From assembly GCA_003344405.1 (NCBI GenBank), contig NOWV01000169.1, positions 62,001-126,000 of the forward strand: 64,000 nt of DNA, given 5' to 3'. The notes below the pieces were generated by a model. That model saw only the letters and a program-made list of their open reading frames with translations. It was not told where the DNA came from and did not search any database. Below, piece after piece: positions 50,501 to 63,875 of this stretch (its first letter is position 1; every line of letters begins with the position of its first letter). The DNA is from Trichoplax sp. H2. Its lineage: Eukaryota > Placozoa > Uniplacotomia > Trichoplacea. The translations under genes were made by a program, and so were the position numbers.

Positions 50501-52385
50501 AAGATATATTGCGTATCATCTTATACTGACATAAAATGAACAAATCGTTACAGTAAGTAGCAAAAAAGTCAATATATTTAGAAATTTATAACTTGAAACG
50601 GCCTCTGTAATGTATCGTATTGTACCTATAATACAATAGTCGCGACAACATATCTCTACTACTAGTAACTTTCTGATTCTTTCTTTTTTGATAAAATATT
50701 TCATCCTAATAAGAAATGTAGAAGACAATCGGCAACAAAATCTCATGCATAACGGAAATGGGGAATTTAGACAAGGAAGAATATCACAATAACTTGATTT
50801 ACAGGCTTACAGTGACGCAGTATAGTTATTTCACGTAACCCATACCTTAGGTTTATTTAACTGCTCGCAATAAAAGTTCTTAAGCCAGTCCCAATTTTCA
50901 ATCTATGTAATATTCAAAATAGCAATAAAGTTAGTAAATATAGCAGCAAAGTCACAGTATCTTTGCCTGTAATGATGTTTCTTAAGCAACCTTAGTAGCA
51001 TCCGCTAGTAATCTGTCGACATTAAATTCGTCAAGTAGTAACGTCTTGCCGATGCGATGAACAGCTAAGCTTACAGTTGCCGGGCTAATATAAACAGAAA
51101 CATTAATACGATAAAATTTCACAATTACAGTACTCTCCTAAAACGTGTACTGTAACAATTAATAAATTATAACATTGCAACAACTACTAAGCCTTCACTC
51201 GCTACAGAAAAGGATTTATATTATCATGCTGGTATATATCTACAAAATAAAATTTGCATAGTTTATAAAAATTGTATAAGTACAGTATATACGTACATAT
51301 TAACGTATTTAATGCCAAAATATCTACGTAATAGCATAATTTAATTACCTGAAAGGCATCTTCAATAGCTTTTTAATATTCTTTAAAAACCGATAATATT
51401 GCAGACCGATACGCATACGTACAGTGAGAAGTGAAATATGAAAGAAAATCAGTTATAGCGAAGTATCAGTCAGCTTTCTACCTTAGCATCCGAAATTACT
51501 TCAACTTTATCAATTGTTTCTGGAAATGCGTCGGCCAATGCAAAGCTGAGTCCAGATATAATGGAAAAGAATACAAGACAATAATTTGATAAAGACTAGA
51601 TTATATAATGTTATCACTGGTTTCACTCGGCTGTTGCAACTATATTTATAAAAATTCTTTTGAGTAAATTATCATAATCTACAACAGTCATTGAATAAGA
51701 AGACTTAATAGGGAAGTGCTATTGTACAATAATATTATTTAAAAATTTCAGCAATTCACTGTTGGATATTAAAGATAATACCTCTAGAAACATATAGACT
51801 GTACCTCGAGAGTTCGAGCGAATTTTCTGTGGGGAATAAGTTTTGTATCCACCTGGCAATCTTCAGCCAATGTAAGGGTGGCTGGTTAAGGTTAGTTTCC
51901 TGATGTCATTGATAGAGGAATCGATAATTTTAGCGGAAAGTATCAATGCAAATAGCAAAAGATTTTCGTTGAATAGGCAGGCATTATACTTATATTTATC
52001 TAATGCTGCCGTATAAAGTGCACATAACACCTCGCAAGTAGTGCTAATGGTTAATATCTGCATATACTTTACACGTAATCTTAGTTAACGATTCAATTAG
52101 CTGTAACAAGTGAACCTGTTTTACTTGACAGAAAGGCATAGGGAATTTGGCGGCAGAGTATTTAACGACAGCTGTAGAATTTATGCCATTTTCTTCGAAT
52201 TGCTCCTAGAGATTAAAATACGAATTCGATTTTGTTTCTTTAAGTACATATTCATTCTAAAATCATTTGCTATATGATATGGTATAATCAAATAAAATAC
52301 CCGGTAAAGTAAAATATGCACAGCTGCATGAATAATGTATTCACACAGAAGGGTTAAAGCCTCCTGTGTGAATTATCATGACCAT
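44537..52385 (-). CDS. EDRF1: EDRF1-like protein (erythroid differentiation-related factor 1)
   Basis: A large conserved eukaryotic protein with TPR-like helices; molecular role poorly known, named for globin gene effects in mammals. Thirty-two exons from 52205 to the stop give 1179 aa in frame: 52205-52125, 51899-51805, 51545-51482, 51380-51349, 51084-50991, 50902-50846, 50705-50626, 50491-50296, 50196-50084, 50006-49895, 49873-49760, 49662-49525, 49397-49339, 49195-49154, 49064-48995, 48882-48673, 48580-48515, 48434-48360, 48207-47868, 47797-47694, 47138-47096, 46973-46910, 46782-46731, 46532-46439, 46343-46253, 46163-46028, 45872-45714, 45613-45534, 45464-45383, 45294-45150, 45062-44771, 44696-44537. 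Landmarks: AVVKYSAA, AVHRIGKTLLLDE, KMLVGSNMPIFGRG..PAVSLR, LTGLDYWLDNLMCNVPEL, EGHTYWLLK, KYGAAVRFLKLSL, RIGNNRNELG.YYM. A short first exon at 52385-52347 (MVMIIHTGGFNPS) fits in phase but is weak. The intron after 46910 uses a GC donor. Confidence 0.88.
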
Positions 52386-52805
52386 TTTTTGACGAGATTT
52401 TTAGATGTACTCGTATTTCGATTGCTACAGTTAGTTTGAATTGTGTGGCACGTAATATGATTTGCGATCAATACAGTACAGTAACATTACAGCACTTGTT
52501 TATGTGTCAAGTGCAGTACTGTAGATTCAATATGTCAAACTAATTAATCATTACCATTATTTCACGAGATCATTGACTTGAGTGAAAGCCTTCACGCCAT
52601 TAAGATTCGAATTTGTACGGTGATAGCACTTCAATTTATAATTACCAATAATAATTATAATTATAATTATGATTAAATTTGATTTTGATTTTAATTAATT
52701 TATTTGTTTATTTACTACTGATTTAATACCGTACGGTACAGTATGATCTCCTTCAGAAATCTCAGTGAGAACAGTGCTGATTTGTTAATTAATTAATACA
52801 GTACT

Positions 52806-52916
52806 AGTGCAAACTCCCGTCGCTTTGCTGACGGTTTAAGATAATGTGCTCATTTAACAGATAGTATTATTACCATTTGATAGACCTGTCAGAGGTTCAG
52901 TAACTTTTTACCGTGT
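52806..52916 (-). repeat. Dispersed 110-bp element, copy B
   Basis: Inverted copy of 1335-1444, running from AGTGCAAACTCCCGTCGC to TTTTTACCGTGT on the plus strand. It lies about 0.3 kb before FANCI and about 0.4 kb before the candidate EDRF1 start, mirroring copy A between DENND10 and DCTN1. Confidence 0.85.
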
Positions 52917-52984
52917 CAGTCAGCAGGGATAGCTTCAGTGGGCCGAATTTCGTAATAAAGGTTCACCGAAGTTATTCACTGCTG

Positions 52985-53015
52985 TCAGTGTACAGTACAG
53001 TACAGTACAGTACAG
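52985..53015. repeat. GTAC-pentamer run upstream of FANCI
   Basis: GTGTACAG followed by repeated TACAG units about 200 bp before the FANCI ATG. Confidence 0.7.
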
Positions 53016-53219
53016 CGTATCAGTTGCTTGCATTCACTGTACAAACTACTGTAGACCCTGCTATTGCCTGATCACCCGCGCTATTTTGGAAGACAATTTA
53101 AACTCTTTTATTAAACGTCATTGATTTCTGAAGTACTGCCTTTCCTAAACAATAAATAAACTTTAAAAATTTATTTGTTACTCACCGTCCACTAGCATTT
53201 GCAATTCACTAGATTAAGA

Positions 53220-56200
53220 ATGAATAGCAGCTCTTTTTTGCTAAAATGTTTTGCTGAAGGAAACCAAGATGCAGTACTGAAATCCGTTAACTGCTTAAAT
53301 GAGAAACAGGTAATGCATCAAAGTTTTAAAGAGTTTATAAGGTTGTTGCTATCCCTAACTTTTTATCCATATTATTGTTATACGTATGTAAGTCTTCTAG
53401 TTTCGCATTTAGAAATAACCATCTATACTGTACGTATTTAAAAGATTTCTTCTGCAGTGGCCACTACGGCACTGTACAGTACTCATAGTACTTGAGTGTC
53501 GCACTTGATATGCAGCTCGTATTTGTAGGCCCTTGGTTGCTTTTACCCACTTAGCTGCATTCTACGGGTACGCCTTTTCGCTCGTTTACTATATCTGTAA
53601 ATGGGCTTTAAATTGTTACCTACAGTAATCTGTTTCAGAAGCCAGGAGGTACACATAGGTACAAGTCGTATGAAATTAAATAATTTAACGTAATTTATGC
53701 TGGATTCAATTACAGCTCTGCAACTTGATTGATGGACATCATCCGCAGACATGTGAACTTATGCAAGTTATTCTTAAAGGTAACATTCGCCTACAATATA
53801 TAATAAATTCTGACATTATGGCATTATACTGGTTTTTCAATAATTATTTTAGCGAAAATTTTTTATTTTAATTACTGAATAAAACTGACTCTACAAAAAT
53901 TAAGCGGCTGCATGATGAATTTGTTCTTCTTATACCATATTTTAATACTACTGTAGAACTTGACTGTAATTACCAAATACGCGTAGCAGCAGAGTGATTT
54001 AATGTACAGTACTGTGTTGACTGCAGAGGATACTATGTTGTTTAAAGGCAGTTGAACAATATCATAAGTTTATAATCTTAGTAAATTATCTTCGGCACAC
54101 AAGGAAGGATAGAGGAGTGGCATTTTGTAATGGGATATATGTGCAGGTATAAAAATTAGAAAAAATTATGTTGTGACATCAATCACTGTAACTGCCAAAT
54201 GGTAAAAGTGCAAATAGTTACCTATGCGGAATACTTGTATAAATGAACGTTATGAATATGACAAGTAAACTTAAAATGGTGGCTGTTATATTTTACTATT
54301 TGCACTTGTACAACTGCCGTATAACAGTTTAGCTATAAAGGTGACAGTAACGACGTACATGCTGTATGTAGTAGTATAGTAAGCGTTTAAGTTTTGATTT
54401 AGATGCCGTTAGTTTGATGAATTCATATTATTTAATTGCAAGCTCTAATAACTGATAAGAATGAAGGATTCCAAAAACATGACTTTGTAGTAAAACATTG
54501 TGTATCGTTGATCAATGAAGGACAGATGCCACAGAAGGTAAGACAATTAACATCTAAAATTATATAGCCAATGTCAATTTACTCGGTTGTCCTTCGCTAG
54601 TGTATAAGAGCCTGTGGCGTATTTAGATTTTTGTAAGTAATGTTTCGAATATACAGTACTTATCAGTAAGACTTGTATTGCTGTAACTATTAGGTACTTG
54701 CTGGAATGGTTAGTTATCTATTGGTACAGGTAAACGATCTATTTTACTTCAAGCAAAAAATGCGAACTTTATTATTTGTACAATATGAACAGTATTAAAG
54801 TTCTAGTATAATCCTCTACATAAAGTAGTAATTATAGGTTATTTAAGCTGGATTCTGTATCATATAAATTGATTATATGTTATCTTATAGATAAACTCGG
54901 CGTCTTGTTCACTGTTGTTGGATTTATGCAATATCTTCTTGGAAGCCATTGAATCTGGTATTTGCAGAAATGAAAAGTAGGAGCATCACCAGATTTATGT
55001 CTAGCGTATTTTAATTCGGAATTACTCTTATACCTAAAATTTAAACCCAAGGTCTTTAGAATTATTTGCGAAAGTGCTATCTGCTATTTCATTGAAGGAA
55101 AGTGTTTTCCATAAAAAAGGTAAGGTAGCGGATCTATCTGATAAGATGCTATTATACTTACGATGTAGAGTCTTGCTTTAATTTCTGAGCCCTTCCGAAT
55201 ATTCCTGCTATTCAAATCAGATATTTGCACTCCAATGAGTGGACCTCAATATAAAGCTTACATATTGAATAAATTATGCTCTAGCAGGTAATTGTTGGAA
55301 TAAAACACTATTATATGACTACTGTCTAAACAACTCCTAGAAAATTAAGGCAATACTAATTTATAGTAAACTAGCTTTGTAGTCATTTTGTGACTATGCA
55401 AGTATTTACTATACAAATACAACTGCACGTATCACTTAAAGAGCACTGCCTATTCGTAACTTTACATGTGATGCCCCCTATTGGTGCTGATTAGTTTACT
55501 TACGCTCTTAAATTTATCTTACCTAGATGGCATGCCAGCTGCATAGTATCTATGGCATCGATGTTTCGGTACGCTACCTATATATTGTAGATGAAATTAC
55601 AATTACTCTCAGTGATATTTCACGAAAGTATATTTCCAAATAATTGTGTGCCAAATTTATGTCTGTATACGAGCAATAAGAGGTGACTATAGATTTAAGA
55701 AATGTACTTGCTCTGTGCTGACCTCAATTTACCTTTACAGAGGTATTGATATGAGTGAAGAAGAACTACGTGTGGTAGTGGAGAAGATGATACTGTAAGT
55801 ATGGCTTTTAGTTATGAATATGATATTTACTTTAGTCGGTATTAGTAAGACTACCGATAAGAACTACCTATTGGTGTCGTTACTAGGACGTTACCTAGCA
55901 TTGATATTTTGGAATTGCCTCCCTTGGTATATCAGTTGCTTTTAATGTCAAATCAGGTCAGGATATCTTTGCTCCTTAGGGTTGCTTACCTAGATGATTC
56001 GATTGCAAGCAAAATATTACGTACTTTTATGAATCGTACTGTAGGGCTTCAAGAGGACTATTTTAGCTGGTATCATCTCATATATGACAAGCTTAAACTT
56101 ACAAATCCGAAAAGAACAGGAAGCATCAAAGTAAAATATGTTTTATTATTGTAGTGATTGCTCTTCTGTTCGTTGGTAATCTCTTTCATGAATACTCTTA

Positions 56201-59200
56201 CCTACTTACTACTAGCGAAATTGTGGCTATTTCTGATAAACAATTACAACCGTTAGAAGGGACTGTAATTTTACACATGACCTACGCAATTAAGCAAGAC
56301 CAAGTTTGTTCATAAGTTCATGATCCCATTGACGATATGTTTATTTCAGTTTCGTATAATCTAATACTATTTACGTTTTTATAGGATCTTGGAAAAGAGC
56401 TTATAAAATATTTTAAGGTTAAATAAGAAAATCGTTTAGGCTGAATACGAAAGCACTTTGTTGTGGAATGATTCGATTTCTCTGTCATAAGTTTCAATTA
56501 AATACTGCTACTCTTTGCTATTTTTATGTAGGAAAATTCAAATACTTCATCGTCATTCCGTTTAGCTTTATCCCTAGCCGTTGCCCGTATAAGTCGCTTT
56601 CACGATTTGGTAAATTTTGAATTAGGGTCATTTTGAAGACCATTTATAATTATTTATTCATTGTTAGAGCAAAATTACGATCTTTATAGTATTGTAATAT
56701 TGAAGTTATTTTGATTAAATTTTAGATTTTTGATATTTTGAAATCAAGTATCATCAAAGCCTACAAAGATAACGAACGTTTTAATTCGTGTCGATGGTTA
56801 AGAGGTACAATAATCAATTGATTGAACTAGCCATCAAAAAAATTAAATGGTAACTATCTATACGCATAGATTCTTCACGTACACCTCTGACGATTGAAAA
56901 AGCAACGCTCAAAGTGATCGAAAATAGGTGCAGGATTGTGTAATTGATATCGGATCAATGATAAATTTATAGAGTTGTATTTATAGCCATGATTTTGACC
57001 AATGGAGATGAAAATTTTCTGAGATTTATGTTCACTAATATAACAGATTTACAAATAATATTTCTCAGTGCTAGATAGTGATCATATGCATTATTATTCT
57101 TTCTTCTAGTTCGCTTGGATGGGATCAAGTCACTCAGGGAATGTTAGAACTTGGATTCATTCTTGTTGATGGTTTTTTAGTTAAAATACAGCCAGGTATT
57201 TTAGTAAATAAAAATTTATTAATTGTACTGTAACTTGCAAACGGCGATGACCTTTCGTGCACTTCGAATGTATAAAACTATAGCACAATTGCAAGTCTCC
57301 CGGTTAGGAACTACTATTATACTAAAATGCTTTAAGGTTAGTATTATACACGCGAACTCTACACATTTTAAATGACCGTAGTGGTACATTATTGTTTTCA
57401 CCTCTATTAAGATAGTGATCACACAGTATACGTATTAACATAATACAGACAGTTGTAGAAATTTTTATCATTTTCTATCCATCTTGAAGGTTCATGACGC
57501 GATGAGGGAAGAAATATTAGAACAAATTATAAATCGGATAATTTCCAAAGGAATAGCTACAGTTACAAATTATATTGGTAGGTTATATCTTGAAAGTTGT
57601 CTATTTCATCGTCGAAGATAACTAAACAAACTTTGCACTTTACAGATATGCTCGCTTACGCCTTAAAGATAATCAATCAGCTTTCTTCAAATATATTTTC
57701 CAAAGTAAGAAGTCCATAACTTTGTTTGGAATTAGACATAGTGCAAACACTTTTTAATTACTAAAATTTCATTATCTACCATTGAACTCGTGATTCAACT
57801 ATTAAATTGGGATGAAATGGTAACGGCACTTCTTTTATGGCCTTAAACGACACAATGATAGCTTAAGAGAGCAATTAATCATATATCATTGCTACCTTTC
57901 GAAACCTCCAGAGAAATATTACTTGCTCTATTGGTAGATAGGAATTGTTCGAACCCTTAAAACTTCATTTAAACTTGGAAATAATCGTCTGATTATCAAT
58001 TCTTTCTGCTTTGTCAGCCTCAATTTGTGTCGAACTTCAATCTGAGGGATCATACACTAAATATGTTGTTCAAGGCTGTATTTTCTAGGTAACGATCGTG
58101 TGCCTTTAACAAATTTTGTCCTGTAGTTGTAATTGTTTAAAAATGAACCGTAATAGCGTATAATTAGAGAATTATATTCTGACCTTGTACTGTTGATAAA
58201 TAAATTTGAGTAATTTTATTGGCCGCTAAATTAACTTAATTATCTTCTTGCAGATCAATTGAAGCTCGTAAAATAGCTGCATTTGGTATGACTGTTCTAC
58301 TGAAAGCGTATAAGGTATATAATCCATAATTCTTCATACGTCTGTTATCAATTTCAAAATTTACCTAACGATCCATAAGGAAATGGAGCGCGAGGGCAAC
58401 CTTAATCTATCAAGCCAGGTAGCTGTCTTATACAGCCAGGAATCTAACTTGGTACGTTACATTTTAATATCCTACTGTACGTCGGTGCTTTCATAGGCAA
58501 GTTAACGTATGATATATTTTATAATATTTAGGTACATATTCACAGCCAGACCGGTAGCAAGCTCAATCATAAGTGGGTAAAATCAGAAATTTTAAGTAAG
58601 TGATATATGGTAATTAATGAATACACAATTGATGTAATACCTTGGATTGAAGTACTCAGTCAATAATCGGATACTTCTATAGGACATTTGTAGCGTTGCT
58701 TGTCACATCAGGCGTCTGTTAAAGAGATATTGTATAAAGTAATCGGAGCTCAATTTTGATATATAGTAGGCTATGTGGAATTATTAAATATCTGATAATG
58801 TATAATTCCTTTGATAGGGTTTTTATCAGACTGTTTCTATCGCTACAGAGCTACAAAAACTCGTTTACAATATTCTGATGAAGCAAGTTAGTATATGGTT
58901 ATTAATAATATATCTATTGTAAGTAATCGTTACAATATCGATTGATTATCTCTAATAGTTTAGTAAGGTATATCGAAGCGATTCAGGGTTGTTACCTCCC
59001 TTAGCACTTCATTCGTGTCTCATAACGGTCAACGACGAAACCTTTATTGTCGAACCTTTGGTGAATTTCATTTAAGGACTGATTCATCTAAATGTTCATT
59101 TAGAAGTAGTTAATTTTTATAGATTGTATTAATTTTACTGATTAATTTGTTTCAATCTCAGCCAGCTTTAGTATATTATCTGTATCAACTACACTTTCTT

Positions 59201-62200
59201 AAAGATCCAGGTGAAGGCAATAAATCTAGTTGTAGAACTATCGTATATTGCTTAATTTGGTATGGCTAGAATCAAATTTGATATTGGGTTGTTAAATTAT
59301 TTGAATTGCTTTTATTTAGTAAATGACTTACCAGCAAGTAATCTAATATCCTCGCTAAACTCTGTTGTTACTCGGATGATTAAGTGTGAAATAGAAGACT
59401 TCCAATTGGTAGTTTATCCTAAAAGTTAGTATTAAGGAATTATGGGCATCATTTAAAATTTAATTTCCTTAATATTGCTAGGACAAAGAGGCTGACTTTT
59501 CTCCAGTTACAGCTGCAGGATGTAGAAATCTAATTCTTTGTAAATTGATTGCCAATCTTTATGAGGTGTAATATTTGCCTTCTTCTGAAAGACACTAATC
59601 TTACTACGTATTTCACGGTATGAATAATAGTGAGTTTCTTATACCATTTGTTTTCTTACTGCAGGTTTTAATTGAGTTTATGTTAAGAAAAAACGATTTT
59701 GCGTAAGTGATCGATCATAACGGGCAGGGCTTAATAACACTTAGTAAATACCTTAAATACCACCGTACGAGACGTAATTGACAGTTGCCAATTCGATTTT
59801 ATATATGTATCTAATCCACGTCAAATTTATAGCATAGGCGATTGCGAAGACGCCACACGATTATTTGAGAGATATTCTCGGATAACTCAGATTTTACGAG
59901 AAAACGGAAACAATCCTCACGGTATAACTTTGTGTGATCATAGTTGCACACAACATTATATGAGACAATGCCGCTGTTATTGATACAGAAATACTATCTG
60001 CAATTAACTGATTCTAGCAAATCATTATATGCCATGCTTCGACACGTTTTAGACTTCATGAATAGGGTAAATATAGACAATCGTGGGTAATCATGTGTTC
60101 AATATTTGTAGTACGTTCAGTAAAATCTAAATATAGATTGGAAACCATGATATCATTTAGTTGCGTTTCGACGTTAATTCGGATTATATTTGGGTAAGTT
60201 TATTAAGATTAATTAAATTCATCCCATATCTCACTAATTTTCGCTTTGCTATAATTATATTCCTCGAACTTAACAAGTATTTATAATTAATTAGCAAATA
60301 GACCTAGTTAATGACTAATATTAAGATTATTGTACATGATAGAAACGTTTCCCCATGTTATCAGGAAAGCCAGCGAATTTTATCACAGTCGATTAGTTTT
60401 GTTAAGTTTACTTTTATAGCTTTACAAGATAGATTAAATGAAGTGAGTATGCGGTAAGGCAGTAATCGTATTTAGATAGTTAATAGTATAATTAGTATGA
60501 AGTTCTAGTTTATTATAATGACGGACGGCCTTGAACTTTAGGTTGGAAGTTGTAGCGCTGATCATATGGAGATATTTCAATATTGCCAAACAGTCGGGAG
60601 GTACGCTTTCCTTAGTATTTAATTTTATCAAAGAGTTAACAATGTGAGGCAATAATAAGCTATGGTAATGGCTGTTTTTATTAAAACTCTTTAGAACTAT
60701 TTTTAAATCCATCATTGGGGAAACGGTGCATGAGACATTTTTGACTACTGATGATGGAATAATGGTAATAAGTTTTATCGATCGCTATAATGTGGTGATT
60801 TTTTGTATAATAATTTTCTGTAATTAAATGTCATAGAATAAATCAATATCACTTTTGCAACTCGAAACCTTTGGATCGTTGATCAATACGATTTTTAAGA
60901 GCTTTTCGGATCGAATTGAACCCTTCTTACGAAATCTTAGTAATCGTCTATATATATATTTTAATTCTATGCAAGGATCTGCTTGCATTTGCTGTCAGCA
61001 TTGAGCTACCCTAATATCATATATCCATATCACAAGTTACTAATGATTCGTAGGTATCTTGGATGAACAAATTAACAATCAAGATGAGATGATTTACGCC
61101 CTGGTGGCCTTTTTTCAAAAATTAATAAATTCAGCCCTCACTGCCGGTGCTGAATTTAAGCAGGCACACATCGCAATGACCATCATTCTATCCCTATTGC
61201 AGCATCTTGGTGAATCAGGGCTCAAACAAGTTAGATTTATGTCAGATTATGACTTTAAGCTTATTAATAAATTCTGTAATTTTTATTTAGCAGATTCAGA
61301 AGCATTATGAATGGCTTCTAGCAATTTGCAAGCATCAAGTTATAGGCGAGCGTTTGTTTAACATTTATTATTGCCATCCTATAATTAAATAGTTTCGATA
61401 ACTAAATTTGATTTCTGATTACTTAACTAGATGATCTTCAACTTGTTAAATGCTTCATCGATCAGTTATTTACTATTTGTAATCGGATTGAAGATATCCT
61501 AGGATTGGTATAATTTGCATTATGTATTGTACTGTAAACCGATTATTTGCTTATACTGTAGGTACAATATTGCATATAGTTACATACGCGTATATTTCTT
61601 TTGCAGCTATTAACTGTATCAATAGACATTCACGGACAACTCGGCGATGTTGAAGAAGTATAGTATACGCGTATACAGTATTATAGAAATTAGCGTGTTG
61701 CAAAATAAGCTATTTCGCTACCGTTAACTTTCTTTTCAAAAAATTATTATGCCATATTTGAATAAGGATATAGAGGTGAAAAAGCATAATAATTTTGCTA
61801 TAATTACGGAATTCACGGCTGCTCCAACGGTTTTGGTAATTTACGAACATGTCATTGTCCGTATCTTCTGTTGAAAATCGCAAAGATTGCTAAATATTCA
61901 TACTTTAGGTCATACTGTCATCTCAATTGGAAGCTGCAATGGAAAACATTGATTGGCTAGTTTCCAATCTGAATGCATTGATCTTCGATGATGATATCGG
62001 TAGAGCATGTCGTGATATTTTTGCATCGTTTGTAAAAATTTAAATTTTTCTATCATTACCTGAAATTCGATTTCTAAAATATTTATAGGTGAGGCGGAGT
62101 TCTCAAGGACTTATAGTGAGATGGAAGCGACCGTATGTTCAAGGTTAACTATGGTAGCGCAATGTTTGCAGGAAATCATAGAATCAGCTATTCCGACAAA

Positions 62201-63875
62201 GACATGCACTGAATGTTCCGTTAAAGTAAGGGCTTCGTTAATCCATTGCTGCGTGTTCAGTGTTCAGTTTATACTTTACCCTCACATCAATAGTAGCGCT
62301 TAGTAAGCAAATTGATACTTTGAAATGCATCTTAATCTCCAAATAGTATTGCTTGCGTTACGAATGTATGAGTTGCGAACCCGTACAGGACCAAAATCGA
62401 AAGTTTATTTAGAATATATTCGATTTCGAAATTCACGATCTCTCTTTTAGGGTGTTACGCGATTGTATACCAGTATGACCTTCCTTGTCAAGCATGTAAG
62501 TATTCTTCAGTTTCGGCTGGATAGATTAGTAATCTTCAGCTGTTCTAGTGATAGATTACTCAACAATGAAATGTTAATACTATATTATTAATTTAATCCC
62601 GTAGTATATGCAGTTATTTATGCGAAGACGTGTCACTGTCTCTGAAAGATTCGAAAATTTGGTAATAGTAAAACAAATACTAAAATATTATAGTTTAAAA
62701 TATTATAGTTTTTAATCATAAACATTTTCATCATCTTATTAACTTAAATTGCAGGTAAAACTGTCTGGATTGCAAGTAACACCTAAGGTTTATGCAATGC
62801 TTACATATCTTCAGGTGGATACTTTGGTACATTTACCTATTTCCATTGGTACATAAATCACTTAAAAATCTTTCTTTACAATATATATCAATAAGGCAAA
62901 TCGTGCCATAATTGAAGATACAGATGATAATCGAATTAGGAAGAAACGGAAGGGGAAGAGCAATAGTTCCTCCACAACTCGCGGAAATGTAACCAATTTA
63001 ATACGCCTTACTATCTTACAGCTTTTGTTCGAAAATTTTTCATACATGATTTAAAATATCATCTAGGCTATTTCTTTCGTGATTTGATGTAATGATATTC
63101 ATTGCAGGCAGTACGAGAATCACGTGTTATTCCGAATTTAATTTATGCTATTGAAATGTACGAAGCTCATCTCATTCGTTTGGAGGCGAAATTGCAAGTG
63201 AGGTTTTTGCTCAATTTTATGCTAAAGCACCGAAAATGGAATATCCTACAGTTTGGTGCAACATTAGCATATTATTATTATTATATGCTGTATATCAATA
63301 AACTGATTATTCTGTATTTATAGTTAATTATTGTGGTAGCATGATGCTTACAGTAAAATTACCAGTACGGTAATAATTATTAAAAGTATTTTTTTTACGG
63401 TGATTATGTAGTTACTATTACTGCAGTACTGCTAGAGTACTAAGGTGCTTCTAAGATAGCAAACTTCTTGCATCACATTCATTGGCTTGTTGATTTATAT
63501 GACTTTGTTAGGTAAACCTGATGCAATATTTCAAGCGGAGTACATCTCGCGACTTTAAAATTCATGGAGCTACCTTACAGACTATAATCGACGATGATAG
63601 TGACGACTCATATGAAGTTCCAATGGAAGTCAGTTCTCACAGTCTCTTATATGTAATAATAGGATGAATTTATTACGTTAAGATACTGAACAACTGTAGC
63701 GTTTGATGAAACGATATAGCGTATAAGCGATCCAAAGTCTGATCTTTTTCTAGATTATATTTAATATTTAAGGGTTGTTTACACTTTTTAATCAAATTCT
63801 AATTTTACGGCTATCGTTTCGACCATTTTTATGAAGGTATCAGAAAAGAATCGACCAAGAAAGAAGTTAAAATAG
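53220..63875 (+). CDS. FANCI: Fanconi anemia group I protein
   Basis: Partner of FANCD2 in the ID2 clamp that marks stalled forks and interstrand crosslinks. Supported exons: 53220-53309, 53716-53779, 54443-54537, 54694-54729, 54891-54976, 55052-55119, 55221-55287, 55527-55568, 55741-55794, 55887-56130, 56216-56303, 56385-56417, 56532-56609, 56726-56804, 56870-56927, 57110-57195, 57284-57336, 57490-57577, 57646-57704, 57868-57933, 58018-58088, 58254-58314, 58380-58451, 58532-58576, 58694-58738, 58818-58886, 58959-59060, 59162-59210, 59320-59408, 59482-59565, 59665-59702, 59833-59921, 60137-60193, 60365-60442, 60542-60600, 60695-60764, 60837-60939, 61054-61229, 61300-61338, 61431-61478, 61607-61657, 61767-61835, 61909-61999, 62089-62225, 62451-62495, 62605-62661, 62755-62814, 62896-62988, 63108-63197, 63512-63628, 63837-63875. 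Roughly 1,300 aa (human 1328). The ubiquitin-acceptor Lys is kept (58270-58272). The junctions 56130/56216 and 58576/58694 and the stretch 59922-60364 are unresolved. The C-terminus ends in a basic RPRKKLK. Confidence 0.93.
58270..58272 (+). other. FANCI: FANCI monoubiquitination lysine codon
   Basis: AAA in the context EARKIAAFGM, matching the vertebrate DARKSAVAGF around Lys523. Three SQ dipeptides follow in the next two exons (SSQ, YSQ, HSQ), where vertebrates have the ATR-phosphorylated SQ cluster. Confidence 0.85.

Larger units (their letters stand above)
52386..53219. other. Divergent spacer EDRF1 / FANCI
   Basis: Noncoding. Contains GTAC-pentamer runs (about 52470-52520, 52725-52745 and 52985-53015), simple AT repeats near 52640-52700, and copy B of the 110-bp dispersed element. 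It must include both promoters. Confidence 0.7.
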
